Assembly: GCA_016702545.1 (NCBI GenBank)
Contig: JADJDT010000044.1
Location: 186,001-250,000, forward strand
Reading direction: 5' to 3'
Origin: Pseudomonadota bacterium
GTDB lineage: Bacteria; Myxococcota_A; Polyangia; GCA-2747355
Length of the DNA: 64,000 nucleotides
Shown one piece after another: positions 36,651 through 45,013 of the stretch (position 1 is the first letter of the stretch; each line of letters begins with the position of its first letter). The notes below the pieces were generated by a model, which saw nothing but the letters and a program-made list of their open reading frames with translations, ran no database searches and was not told where the DNA came from. The translations under genes and the position numbers were made by a program.

Positions 36651-37919
36651 GTGACGACCGACGACCCGCCGCTGCGGACCCGCGCGCCCGTGGCACCCGT
36701 GAGAATCGCGATCACGGGGCTGGGCGTGTGCACGCCGATCGGTGTCGGGGTGGGGCCCTTCTGGGAGGCCGCCCTGGCTGGCGTCAACGGCATGCGTGAG
36801 ATTCGCGGCTTCGCGCACGCCGACCTGCGGACGCACGTCGGTGGCGAGATCGACGACTTCGAGCCGCGTGAGTTCATGAGCGCCGAGCACGCGGCGCTGG
36901 CCGGACGCGGCGAGCAACTGGCGGTGGCGGCCGTGCGGATGGCGGTCGAGCAGGCCGGGCTCGCGGGCGAGGGCATCGCGCACTTCGCGCCCGAGCGGCG
37001 CGCCGTCTCGTTCGGATCGTTCGGCGAGTCGGCGCGGCTCGACGACGTGGTGGCCGCCACGCTGGCCTCCGGCTGGGGTGCCTTGCCGCACGAGCTGGTC
37101 CAGCGCTTGCCGAGCCGCATCGCCTACGCGGTGGCGGCGGCGTTCGACTGCCGGGGCAGTATCTTCAATCTCCCCGCGCTCTGTGCGGCTGGAAACTACG
37201 CGATCGGCTACGGGGCCGATGTGCTGCGCTGCGGCCGGGCCGACGTCGTGCTGGCCGGCGGCAGCGACGCCTTCTCGCGCATCGCCTTCGTCGGCTTCAA
37301 CCGCCTGCGGGCGACCGCGCCCGACCGCGTGCGACCCTTCGACCTCAACCGCGCCGGGATGATCCTGGCCGAGGGCTCCGGCGCGCTGGTGCTCGAGCGA
37401 CTGGAAGACGCGCAGGCGCGCGGCGCGCTCGTCTTGGCCGAGCTGCTCGACTACGGTCTGGGCTGCGACGCGCACAACGTGGCCATTCCGCATCCCGAGG
37501 GGCGCGGCGGCGTGATCGCGCTGCGGCAGGCGCTGGCGCGGGCCGGGGTCGCCGCGGAGGAGCTCGACTACATCTCGGCGCACGGCACGGGGACGCGCGA
37601 GAACGATCGCGTCGAGACGCGGATCCTCAAGGAGGTGCTCGGGGCGCACGCCGCGCGGGTCAAGATCAGCTCGCTCAAGTCGATGGTGGGGCACACCATC
37701 AGCGCGGCGAGTGCGATCGAGGCCGTGGCCTGCGTGCAATCGCTGCGCACCGGCTGGCTGACGCCGACCATCAACTACGAGACTCCGGACCCCGACTGCG
37801 ATCTGGACTATGTGCCCAACGTCGCTCAGGCGCACCCCACCGAGCTGATCGCTTCCAACGCCTACGCCTTCGGCGGCAACTGCGCGACGCTGCTGCTGCG
37901 GCGCTTCGTCGGCGCCTAG
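36651..37919 (+). CDS. FabF-like beta-ketoacyl-ACP synthase (KS-alpha, catalytic)
   Basis: The 422-residue ketosynthase has an intact triad: C178 in LPALCAAGNYAIG, H311 in YISAHGTGTREND and H348 in LKSMVGHTISAA. The N-terminus RIAITGLGVCTPIGVG and end NAYAFGGNCATLLLRR are normal for FabF/KS-alpha. It condenses malonyl-ACP with an acyl chain. GTG 36651 is preceded by a small duplicated AGGATCAGG-type segment. The next gene, 9 bp downstream, encodes a triad-less KS, giving the KS-alpha/KS-beta layout of type II polyketide and aryl-polyene systems. It is unlikely to be housekeeping fabF because no fab genes surround it. Confidence 0.9.
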   Translation: MTTDDPPLRTRAPVAPVRIAITGLGVCTPIGVGVGPFWEAALAGVNGMREIRGFAHADLRTHVGGEIDDFEPREFMSAEHAALAGRGEQLAVAAVRMAVEQAGLAGEGIAHFAPERRAVSFGSFGESARLDDVVAATLASGWGALPHELVQRLPSRIAYAVAAAFDCRGSIFNLPALCAAGNYAIGYGADVLRCGRADVVLAGGSDAFSRIAFVGFNRLRATAPDRVRPFDLNRAGMILAEGSGALVLERLEDAQARGALVLAELLDYGLGCDAHNVAIPHPEGRGGVIALRQALARAGVAAEELDYISAHGTGTRENDRVETRILKEVLGAHAARVKISSLKSMVGHTISAASAIEAVACVQSLRTGWLTPTINYETPDPDCDLDYVPNVAQAHPTELIASNAYAFGGNCATLLLRRFVGA

Positions 37920-37928
37920 GAGAGACCG

Positions 37929-39161
37929 GTGCAGCGGGCAACCGATGTCGTGATCACCGGGGCGGCGGCCTTGACGCCGATCGGCCTCGGCTTCGAGGCC
38001 TTGCGGCGGGGCCTGCGCCAGGGTGAGCCCCGGCTGGCGCCGCTGGCCACGCTGGGCGACGCCACGCCCGAGCCACCGCTGTGGGGTGGCGAGCTGAGCG
38101 CCTTCGACGCCGAGGCCATGCTCGGCGCGCGCGGGCTGCGGAACAAGGGGCGGGCCAGCCTGTTCGTGATCGCTTGCCTGCAGCTCGAGTTCGGCCCACA
38201 ACTCGCGGCGCTGGGCCCGCGCGAGGAGCTGGGCCTGGTGGTCGGCACCGCCTTCGGTTGCTACAGCAGCCAGATCGCCTTCAGCACGACCTATCAGCGC
38301 GGCGGCTTTCGCGGCGTCAACGCGTTGGACTTCCCGAACATGATGATCAACGCGCCAGCCAGCCAATCGAATATCTGGTTCGAGCTGACGCACTCGAGCA
38401 CGACGGTGGCCAACGACGCCACCTCGGGCCTCGACGCGCTGCTCTTCGCGGCCGATCAGATCGCCTGCGGTCGCGCGAGCTGCGTGATCGCCGGCGGCGT
38501 CGAGGCGATCAACGTGCACCTGGCGCTGGCGCTGCAGCGGGGCGGGTTCTGCTCGCCGTCGGCGCGGCTGCTCCCCTTCGACGGGCGCCGCGACGGCACG
38601 CTGCCCGGCGAGGGCGCGGGCCTGCTGGTGCTCGAGAGCCGGGAACGAGCCGAGGGACGCGGCGCGCGGGTGCTGGGGCAGGTGCTGGGGGCAGGGGCGG
38701 CCTTCAGCGGGCAAACCGCGTTCTGTGAGCCCAACGACCCAGCGACCGCGGCACGGGCGATGACGCAGGCGCTGCACGCGGCGGCGATCGGGCCGGAGCA
38801 GGTGGACTTCGTGGCAGCGGCGGGCAATGGTGCCGTCGTGGCCGATCGGACCGAGGCGCAGGCGATCGCGCAGGTCTTCGGCGCGCGGGCGGCGGCGCTG
38901 CCTGTCGTGGCCTACAAATCGTACTGGGGCGAGAGCTACGGGGCGAGCGGGGCGATGCAGGCGGTCGCGGCCCTCGCCGATCTGCAGGATGGCGTGATCT
39001 CCGCCACCTGCGGTTTCGAGGGCGGCGGCGGCTTCGAGGGCGGCGAGTTGGGGTTGGCGGTGTCGGGTCAGGCGCGCGCCGGGCTGGCGCCGCGGACGGT
39101 GTTGGTCAACAGCATCAGCTACGCCGGCAACTGCTCCTCACTGGTCCTGCGCCGGGCGTAG
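37929..39161 (+). CDS. Degenerate ketosynthase (KS-beta/chain-length-factor-like)
   Basis: The 410-residue thiolase-fold protein is co-linear with the preceding KS but has no catalytic triad. The cysteine position is A164 (TTVANDATSGLDAL), the first histidine is replaced (FVAAAGNGAV, A298) and the second is E335 (AYKSYWGESYGASG), while the lysine K330 remains. The fold signatures VVITGAAALTPIG and LVNSISYAGNCSSLVLRR persist. Such proteins pair with the active KS, shape the product cavity and set chain length. The GTG start has AGGAG seven bases upstream. This gene makes the cluster look like a dedicated type II system. Confidence 0.85.
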   Translation: MQRATDVVITGAAALTPIGLGFEALRRGLRQGEPRLAPLATLGDATPEPPLWGGELSAFDAEAMLGARGLRNKGRASLFVIACLQLEFGPQLAALGPREELGLVVGTAFGCYSSQIAFSTTYQRGGFRGVNALDFPNMMINAPASQSNIWFELTHSSTTVANDATSGLDALLFAADQIACGRASCVIAGGVEAINVHLALALQRGGFCSPSARLLPFDGRRDGTLPGEGAGLLVLESRERAEGRGARVLGQVLGAGAAFSGQTAFCEPNDPATAARAMTQALHAAAIGPEQVDFVAAAGNGAVVADRTEAQAIAQVFGARAAALPVVAYKSYWGESYGASGAMQAVAALADLQDGVISATCGFEGGGGFEGGELGLAVSGQARAGLAPRTVLVNSISYAGNCSSLVLRRA

Positions 39162-39241
39162 CGCGTGCTGCAGGTGCGGGCGGCGCGGGCGAGGCCGCGG
39201 AGCTCCCCCTCAGCAGAACTGCATGAGAAGTGAGGTGGTGA

Positions 39242-40636
39242 GTGTCCTGGCTTCATGACAAGACGACGGATTTCTTGGCGCTGGTCCAGCAGGCGAAGGA
39301 CAAGCAGGCGTTTCCCTTCTTTCGGCAGTTCGAGAACATCGGACCGCGGGTCAAGGTCGGGCGCGGCAGCTACATCAACTTCACCTCCAACGACTACCTC
39401 GGCCTGTCGCAGCACCCGTCGCTGATTCGGCGCTCGATCGCGGGCACCGCGCGTTTCGGCACCAGCCTGGGCAGCTCGCGGCTTCAGGCCACCAGCGTGC
39501 GGCACGAGGCGCTGGAGCGACGTCTGGCGCAGTGGCTGGGCCAGGAGGCCTGCGCTGTCTTCACGACCGGCTATCAGGCCTTGGTCGGCGTGCTGTCGAG
39601 CTTCCTCGACGGTGAGACCACCGTGGTGCTCGACAACCTCAGCCACGCGAGCATTCTCGATGGCATCTTTCTGGCGAAGGGCAATCACCCGGAGCTCGAG
39701 GTCCGCTTCATCAAGCACAACAGCGTGCGCGGGCTGCGGCGCGTGCTCGGCAGCGCCAAGCACAAGAAGAAGCTGGTGGTCGTCGAGGGGCTCTACAGCG
39801 TCGACGGCGATATGGCGCCGCTCGACGAGATGGTGGCCGTCTGCCGCGAGTTCGACGCGCCGTTGATGGTGGACGACGCGCACGGCCTCGGCACGCTCGG
39901 GCCCACCGGGCGGGGCGTGGGCGAGCTGAAGGGCGTGCTCGGGGACATCGACATCCTGGTGGGCACCTTCTCCAAGTCCTTTGGCGCGGTGGGCGGCTTC
40001 GTCTGCGCCGATCGCGTGCTGATCGATTACCTCAAGCTGCAGGCGCGGTCCTTCGTCTACTCGGCCTCACTGCCCGTCGGGCAGGTCGAGGCGGCGATGG
40101 CGGCGCTCGATATCATCGAGCGGGACCACTCCTACTTCCGCCGCCTCGAGGACAACGCCGCGTTCTTCCGCGCCGGCCTGCGCGAGCTGGGCTTCGATTC
40201 GGGCCAGGGCCAGGCGCACGTCACGCCGATCATGCTGGGCGATGAAGAGAAGACGCTGACCTTCGGGGCCTACCTCTTCCACGGCGCCGGGGTGATCATG
40301 TTGCCCTTCGTCTATCCAGCCGTGCCGAAGGGCGCGGCGCGCCTGCGCTGTAACGTGACCGCGGCGCACAGCCGCGCGGACATGGGCTATGCGCTCGAAG
40401 CGCTGGCCAAGATTGGCAAGATGCTCGAGGTCCTCCCGCCGACGGCGAGCACCAGCACCAGCGACCTGCAGCGCGCCCTGTGGCTGGCACGGACGAAGCT
40501 CGATGGCGCGCGCAACGCGGGCCTGGGGTATGTCGCGCACGAGCTCGGACAGGCGGGCCAGTGGGTCGGGCGCTGGGCCAAGGAGCGGCTCGACGGGGCG
40601 CCGCCGGCTGGCGGCGACGCTGAGGGCGGAGTGTGA
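39242..40636 (+). CDS. Alpha-oxoamine synthase (serine-palmitoyltransferase/AONS-like)
   Basis: The 464-residue PLP enzyme of the AOS family condenses an amino acid with an acyl thioester, releasing CO2. Motifs: YINFTSNDYLGLS, TGYQALVGVLSSFLDGE, LDNLSHASILDG, VVEGLYSVDGDMAPL, the D/H pair in MVDDAHGLGTLG and PLP lysine K245 in GTFSKSFGAVGGF. A C-terminal extension of about 60 residues after the AOS core is unusual. No bio genes are near and an ACP gene follows, so biotin synthesis is unlikely; a sphingoid base or similar alpha-amino ketone from an ACP-bound chain is the best guess. GTG 39242 is the start. A KDSR-like reductase at 33969-34787 would fit the next step. Confidence 0.88.
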   Translation: MSWLHDKTTDFLALVQQAKDKQAFPFFRQFENIGPRVKVGRGSYINFTSNDYLGLSQHPSLIRRSIAGTARFGTSLGSSRLQATSVRHEALERRLAQWLGQEACAVFTTGYQALVGVLSSFLDGETTVVLDNLSHASILDGIFLAKGNHPELEVRFIKHNSVRGLRRVLGSAKHKKKLVVVEGLYSVDGDMAPLDEMVAVCREFDAPLMVDDAHGLGTLGPTGRGVGELKGVLGDIDILVGTFSKSFGAVGGFVCADRVLIDYLKLQARSFVYSASLPVGQVEAAMAALDIIERDHSYFRRLEDNAAFFRAGLRELGFDSGQGQAHVTPIMLGDEEKTLTFGAYLFHGAGVIMLPFVYPAVPKGAARLRCNVTAAHSRADMGYALEALAKIGKMLEVLPPTASTSTSDLQRALWLARTKLDGARNAGLGYVAHELGQAGQWVGRWAKERLDGAPPAGGDAEGGV

Positions 40637-40653
40637 CGTACGACACTTGTCAA

Positions 40654-40684
40654 CGCGCCAGATAGTGTGTAATTGACTGGCGCG
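40654..40684 (+). promoter_or_regulatory. Inverted repeat between the AOS and ACP genes
   Basis: CGCGCCAG (40654-40661) and CTGGCGCG (40677-40684) form a perfect 8-bp inverted repeat around a 15-nt AT-rich spacer. A TTGTCA hexamer (40647-40652) overlaps its left side. The 162-bp gap between AOS and ACP is the largest in the cluster, so a second promoter with operator, or an internal RNA hairpin, could set ACP level separately. Confidence 0.45.
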
Positions 40685-40798
40685 GTGGGTGCGTCCGCTT
40701 GCCCCGCAGTAGGCAAGCGCGGGCGCCGGCGCTGGATGGCGCAGGGACGATAGGCGCGCTGACGGCTTCCGCCGAGGAGACACGCGAGGAGAGACGAA

Positions 40799-41041
40799 AT
40801 GGAGCTCACGAGCACCATTCAATCGATGATTGCCGAGATCGGCGAGCTCGATCACCCGGAGAAGATCGGGCTCGATCAGCACCTGATCGAGGACCTCGGG
40901 CTGGATTCGATGCTCCTGCTCGAGCTGCTGTCGTCGCTCGAGCAGACCTACAGCATTTCCATTCCCGAGACCGAGTACCCCAACATGACCACCGTCAATG
41001 CCTGCGCCGAGGTGGTCCGCCGCTATCAAGCCGCCGCCTGA
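40799..41041 (+). CDS. Acyl carrier protein of the KS/AOS cluster
   Basis: The 80-residue acidic protein has the phosphopantetheine motif EDLGLDSMLLLELLSSLEQ with S37. ATG 40799 follows AGGAGAG. The C-terminus VNACAEVVRRY matches helix IV. It is distinct in sequence from the ACP at 17076. Dedicated ACPs accompany bacterial serine palmitoyltransferases and prodiginine-type oxoamine synthases, so it most likely holds the chain built by the KS pair and donates it to the oxoamine synthase. Confidence 0.92.
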   Translation: MELTSTIQSMIAEIGELDHPEKIGLDQHLIEDLGLDSMLLLELLSSLEQTYSISIPETEYPNMTTVNACAEVVRRYQAAA

Positions 41042-41148
41042 CGTCACGTCACCTGACGGCGCCGCCTGACGCGCCCTGCGGGCGTGCCTGATCGTCTGCC
41101 TGTTGCAGCCTCAGTCATCGTGCGGGCGCGGGAACTCTGTGCCCGCGT

Positions 41149-41205
41149 GGCGCGGGGCGAATCGGGCGGCGCGGGGCGAATCGGGCGGCTCAGGGCGAAT
41201 CGGGC
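41149..41205. repeat. 19-bp tandem repeat at the 3' end of the GGDEF gene
   Basis: Three copies of a 19-bp unit (GGCGCGGGGCGAATCGGGC, the third with CT for CG and a partial fourth) straddle the stop codon of the minus-strand GGDEF gene, creating its PPDSP ending. The unit is not a multiple of three, so copy changes would alter the protein's C-terminus. Confidence 0.75.
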
Positions 41206-42956
41206 GGCTCAGGGGCCGCGTCTTCTTCCCGTGTGTGGACCCGGTTGCGACCGGCGTGCTTGGCCGCGTAGAGGCGCCGATCGGCCACGGCGAGCAGCTC
41301 GTCGAGGTTGTGCCCATCCTGCGGGAAGAGGCTCACGCCGGCGCTCAAGCCGCCGGAGAACGCTGCCCCTCGATCGTCGATGAACGTCGACGAGGCCAGC
41401 TCTTCCCGTAGGCGACCGATGATCGCGCCGGCCGTGGGCAGGTCGACGCTCGGCAGCGCGACGATGAACTCCTCGCCACCCCAGCGTCCGCGGACATCCG
41501 CATCACGCAAGCGGGAGTCGAGCGCGCGTCCCACCGCCGCGAGCACGCGGTCACCGGCCATGTGACCGTGTTGGTCGTTGATGCGCTTGAAATAGTCGAG
41601 ATCGATCAGCCCGAGCGCCAGACTGTCGGCGCGCCGCTGGGCATCCGCGAGGCGCGCGGCGAAGGCCTCGACGAAGGCCCGGCGCGACAGCACTCCGGTC
41701 AGCGGATCGCGGCTCGAGCGCTCGCGGACCAGGCGCGCATGCTCGAGCCGCAGGCGCAGCCGGGCCAGCAGCTCCTGCGTCACGACCGGCTTGGGCAGGT
41801 AGTCGTCGGCCCCGGCCTCGAAGGCGGCGATGCGCTGTTCGGGGCTGACGTCCGCGGTGATCACGACCACGGGAAGCATCTGCCAGGCGGGGCTGGTGCG
41901 CACCACGCGGCAGATGTCGCAGCCGCTGATCCCCGGCATCATCAGGTCGACGAGCAGCAGGTCTGGTGAGATGTGGTCCAGCACCTCGACGACGCGGCGG
42001 GCATCGCTGAGCGTGTGCACCTCGATCTGCTCGGCCTGCAGCACCGTGCGCAGCACCTCGAGGAAGTGCGGGTCGTCGTCCACCAACAGTACGCGCACCC
42101 GCTCGCGCGCTTCGCGGTTGCAGAGCTGCCGCACCGCGCTGGTCAGCTCCTGGTCGCTGACGGGCTTGGTGAGAAAGAGGCTCGCCCCGGCGTGGGTGGC
42201 GGCCACGCGGGCCTGCAGCGATCCCTCCTGGGAGAGGAACGCCAGCGGCAACGACAGGCGCCCGGGCAGGCGGCGCAGGCGCCGCGCCAGTTCGATCGTC
42301 GCCATCGGCTGCGCTGGATCGACGTCGAGCAGCGCAGCGTCGATCGGCTGGGTGCGAGTCTGCAGCAGCGCGTCCGCCGCGTCGGCGGCCGTCACGACGG
42401 TGGTCAGCGCCTGCGTGGCGGCCTGCGCGGCCTGGAGCCGGAGCGCCTGGTCGGCAGTGACGAGCAGCAGGGTCGAGGCGACCCGAGGCAGCTCGGGCCC
42501 GGTGACAGCCAAGCGCCGCGGCGTGGGGACGACCAGCTCCGCAGGGGCCGGGGCGCGGCGGAACGGTCGCACCTCGAGCTCGAGCTCAGCGAGCGCCGTG
42601 GAGATGGCCGACCAGCGGCGATCACTGGTGGGGTCGCGCAGCTGGTCGACGATCGCCAGCTCGAGCCGGCCCGCGGCGCTGCCGATCGGGCCGAAGCCGT
42701 AGGACCCCGCCGTGCCGTGCAAGCGGTGGGCGAGCTGGTGCGCGCGCTTCAGCTCGTCGAGCAGGCCTCGATCCCGCACCCCCGCCAGCGCGCGAGCCAC
42801 AGCATCGACCTTCTCGCCGAGGAGGGCTTCGTAGTTCTTGCGCAGCTCGGCGAGGCGCTCGGCCAGGCCGCCCTGGACGGCGCCAGCCCCCGGTGCCGCT
42901 ACGGCCGACAACGGCGTGGAGGGGCGGTTGCGCACGGCGTCGGTTCCCTCGCTCAT
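41190..42956 (-). CDS. HPt-REC-REC-GGDEF diguanylate cyclase
   Basis: The 588-residue soluble signalling protein has four domains. Residues 35-125 are an HPt-like bundle with putative phospho-His H77 in QLAHRLHGTAGSYGF. Next is a receiver with degenerate chemistry (AALLDVDPAQP, KPVSD). The second receiver is intact: VLLVDDDPHF, LLVDLMMPGISG, VVITAD, LPKPV. A C-terminal GGDEF domain (DPLTGVLSRRAF, DLDYFKRIND) has the active site GGEEF and an RxxD inhibitory site (RDAD) five residues before it. It should make cyclic di-GMP under phosphorelay control. A single REC protein follows upstream on the same strand (43012-43389). Confidence 0.9.
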   Translation of the reverse strand: MSEGTDAVRNRPSTPLSAVAAPGAGAVQGGLAERLAELRKNYEALLGEKVDAVARALAGVRDRGLLDELKRAHQLAHRLHGTAGSYGFGPIGSAAGRLELAIVDQLRDPTSDRRWSAISTALAELELEVRPFRRAPAPAELVVPTPRRLAVTGPELPRVASTLLLVTADQALRLQAAQAATQALTTVVTAADAADALLQTRTQPIDAALLDVDPAQPMATIELARRLRRLPGRLSLPLAFLSQEGSLQARVAATHAGASLFLTKPVSDQELTSAVRQLCNREARERVRVLLVDDDPHFLEVLRTVLQAEQIEVHTLSDARRVVEVLDHISPDLLLVDLMMPGISGCDICRVVRTSPAWQMLPVVVITADVSPEQRIAAFEAGADDYLPKPVVTQELLARLRLRLEHARLVRERSSRDPLTGVLSRRAFVEAFAARLADAQRRADSLALGLIDLDYFKRINDQHGHMAGDRVLAAVGRALDSRLRDADVRGRWGGEEFIVALPSVDLPTAGAIIGRLREELASSTFIDDRGAAFSGGLSAGVSLFPQDGHNLDELLAVADRRLYAAKHAGRNRVHTREEDAAPEPPDSP

Positions 42957-43011
42957 CTCGGCGACTCCGTGTTCAGCTCTGGCTGCGCGCTGCCGGGTCG
43001 GCGGTGCCGCG

Positions 43012-43389
43012 CTAGAGCGCGGCGACGAGCGCCCGGATCTGCTGCGGCAGCTCCATCGGATCGAAGGGCTTTGGAATCACGCCGCAGGCTCCGAGCGCGA
43101 GATACTGGGCCACCTCGCGCGGCTGTACCTTGGCGGTCATGAAGATCGCCGGGAGCTTGACCCAGCGCGGGTCGCTGCGCAGGCGACTGAGCACGGTGAA
43201 GCCATCCATCCCCGGCATCATCACGTCGATCAGGATCAGATCCGCCTCGGCAGCGGCGAGGTGCGCCAGCGCCTCCTCACCGGAGGCGGCGAGGCGCACC
43301 TCCCAGCCGCCGACGGCGCTCAGCGCGATCTCGGCGACGGTGCGGATGTCGGGCTCATCATCGACGAGCACGATGCGCTGAGGAATCAA
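43012..43389 (-). CDS. Single-domain response regulator (CheY-like)
   Basis: The 125-residue receiver domain is complete: IVLVDDEPDIR with the acidic pair, phospho-acceptor in LILIDVMMPGMDGF, IFMTAK with the conserved threonine, and lysine in GVIPKPFDPMEL. There is no output domain, so it must act by protein contact or as a phosphorelay shuttle. It precedes the HPt-REC-REC-GGDEF gene in the same orientation, 55 bp apart, and may exchange phosphate with that protein's HPt domain. Confidence 0.92.
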   Translation of the reverse strand: MIPQRIVLVDDEPDIRTVAEIALSAVGGWEVRLAASGEEALAHLAAAEADLILIDVMMPGMDGFTVLSRLRSDPRWVKLPAIFMTAKVQPREVAQYLALGACGVIPKPFDPMELPQQIRALVAAL

Positions 43390-43534
43390 TGGGCGCCCCC
43401 CTCGAAGCCGTGGCCGGCGAGCCCCCGTGGTCGGCGAGGCCCACGTTCGACCCGCGTGCCAAACAGTGACTCAGGTTACCCGGGATGCTATGTGCGTGCA
43501 ATGAAGCCGCCGCACCAGCTTCACCAGGCCGCTG

Positions 43535-43638
43535 CTAGGAGCCCGGGAGTGTGCGGCGTCGAGCGGGGGGAGCGGGGAACGGCTGTACGGAGACGGACAG
43601 GAAGATCGGGGCGCAGCAATTCTCCGACAGGCTCCTAG
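43535..43638. repeat. 104-bp element bounded by CTAGGAGCC inverted repeats
   Basis: CTAGGAGCC (43535-43543) and GGCTCCTAG (43630-43638) are perfect 9-bp inverted repeats in the 349-bp divergent gap (43390-43738) between the REC gene and the next lipoprotein gene. The right end continues as a more IS-like sequence (GCAGCAATTCTCCGACAGGC). It may be an IS-derived relic, but there is no transposase and the left end diverges after nine bases. The rest of the gap holds no recognised gene. Confidence 0.35.
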
Positions 43639-43738
43639 AGGCTGGCCGGCGCCTCCCGGCCGGGCCCCGGGGGTCCTCCAGAGGGGGGGGCGCGCAGAGC
43701 CGGTGGGTTGTGCCCGTCGAGCGCGGGAGCAGCCGCCG

Positions 43739-45013
43739 ATGCGAGGACCTGACCGTTCGAGGGTGTCGTCCCGGCCGTGGCTTGGCAGCGCTATTGCGGC
43801 GGTGCTCGCCGTCGGCGCGCTGGTCGTCGTCGGCTGCCAGGGCGACCGGCGCGCGCCGGCCGGTCTTGGCGCCAAGCCCGCGGCGGTCGCCCTGAGCGGG
43901 GGTGGGCGGTCGCGGGTGCCCGTGGCTGTCGTGGCCGCGGCGGAGGTGGCGTCGAGGCCGGCGAGCGTGCTCGAGGGGCTGCTACGACGTATCCAGGCGC
44001 GCTGCCGGTACACGCCCGCTGGGGCCCTGCTGCCCCGCGGGTGCACGCCGCCGACGCTGGAGGCGGAGCTCGTAGCGATCGAGCGCCAGGCTACGCCGTG
44101 GCAGATCGTCGGGGCCTACGCCGCGCTGTGGTCGGCCGCGGGACCCGTGCTCCCGTCGCTGGCGCTGGCACGGCTCGAGGGCCTGGCCCAGGAGCGGGCG
44201 TGGGCCGACCGGGCGGCCGAAGCGGCCGCGCTCGCGACGCTGACCGATTGGCTGGTGGAGCATCGGCAGCCCGGGGCCTTCGGCCAGCGGGTCGCGCAGG
44301 TGCTCGGGCTCCTCGCCGGCACGCGGGGCGCGGAGCGGGACGTGCTCGGGCGTTTCGCCGCGCGCGGCCCGGCCTGGGCGGTCGCGACAGTCGAGGGGGC
44401 GCTCTGGACGCACGGGCGCAGGGCGCTGTTGCCGCGCCTGATCGCGGCCGTCCAGCAGCGCGAGGACCCCGCGCTGCGGATCGCGGTGCTGCGCGGTCTT
44501 GCGGGGGGACCGCCATGGCGCACCGACGAGCGCGCGCAGCTCTGCCCGCTGCTCGACCGGCTGCTCGTCAGCGAGGAGCCGCTGGCGGTCGCGGCGGAGG
44601 CGGGGTTTCGCGCGGCCAGCGAGTGTCCGGAGGCGCTGGGCGCGCTGCTGGCGGCCGGGCGGCGTTGGCTCTCCCGGGGCGAGATCGACGAGCGCGTGAT
44701 CGGGGCGCTCTCCGTCGCCGCTTCCCGGTCGCGTGGGAGCCGCGCGCCTGAGCTGACGCGGCAGCTCGCTGGGCTGCTGGAGCAGACGGTGCGGCGGCGC
44801 GAGCTCGGTGAGGCATCGCGCGCGGCGGCGCTGGCGGCCTTGTATGGGGTCGACGCGCGGCAGGCCCGCCGGGCCGCGCGCGCTCAGGCTACGAGCGGCG
44901 AGGGTCCGCTGGCGCGTGCGGTGGCTCAGGTGTTGGCAGCGCCGGAGGCGGGCGCATCGGCCCGGGCGGGTCGGGCCCGAGCTCTGGTGGCGAAAAAATC
45001 ATCAGGCGAGTGA
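43739..45013 (+). CDS. Lipoprotein with HEAT-like helical repeats, unknown function
   Basis: The 424-residue protein has a lipoprotein signal ending VVVGCQGD (C33). The mature part is alpha-helical with HEAT-like repeats (DPALRIAVLRGLAGGPPW, EPLAVAAEAGFRAASECPEALGALL, LGEASRAAALAALYG). A two-cysteine segment lies near residue 93 (RCRYTPAGALLPRGC). Likely envelope-anchored. ATG 43739 follows GGGAGC. Its last 125 bp overlap the convergent NlpC/P60 gene on the other strand, a long overlap for two real genes; both frames have plausible protein sequence. I do not recognise a named family. Confidence 0.72.
   Translation: MRGPDRSRVSSRPWLGSAIAAVLAVGALVVVGCQGDRRAPAGLGAKPAAVALSGGGRSRVPVAVVAAAEVASRPASVLEGLLRRIQARCRYTPAGALLPRGCTPPTLEAELVAIERQATPWQIVGAYAALWSAAGPVLPSLALARLEGLAQERAWADRAAEAAALATLTDWLVEHRQPGAFGQRVAQVLGLLAGTRGAERDVLGRFAARGPAWAVATVEGALWTHGRRALLPRLIAAVQQREDPALRIAVLRGLAGGPPWRTDERAQLCPLLDRLLVSEEPLAVAAEAGFRAASECPEALGALLAAGRRWLSRGEIDERVIGALSVAASRSRGSRAPELTRQLAGLLEQTVRRRELGEASRAAALAALYGVDARQARRAARAQATSGEGPLARAVAQVLAAPEAGASARAGRARALVAKKSSGE

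Noticed and set aside
39242..40636. Biotin gene bioF
   Set aside because: The enzyme belongs to the same family, but no other bio genes are near and it sits in a ketosynthase/ACP cluster with a long C-terminal extension.
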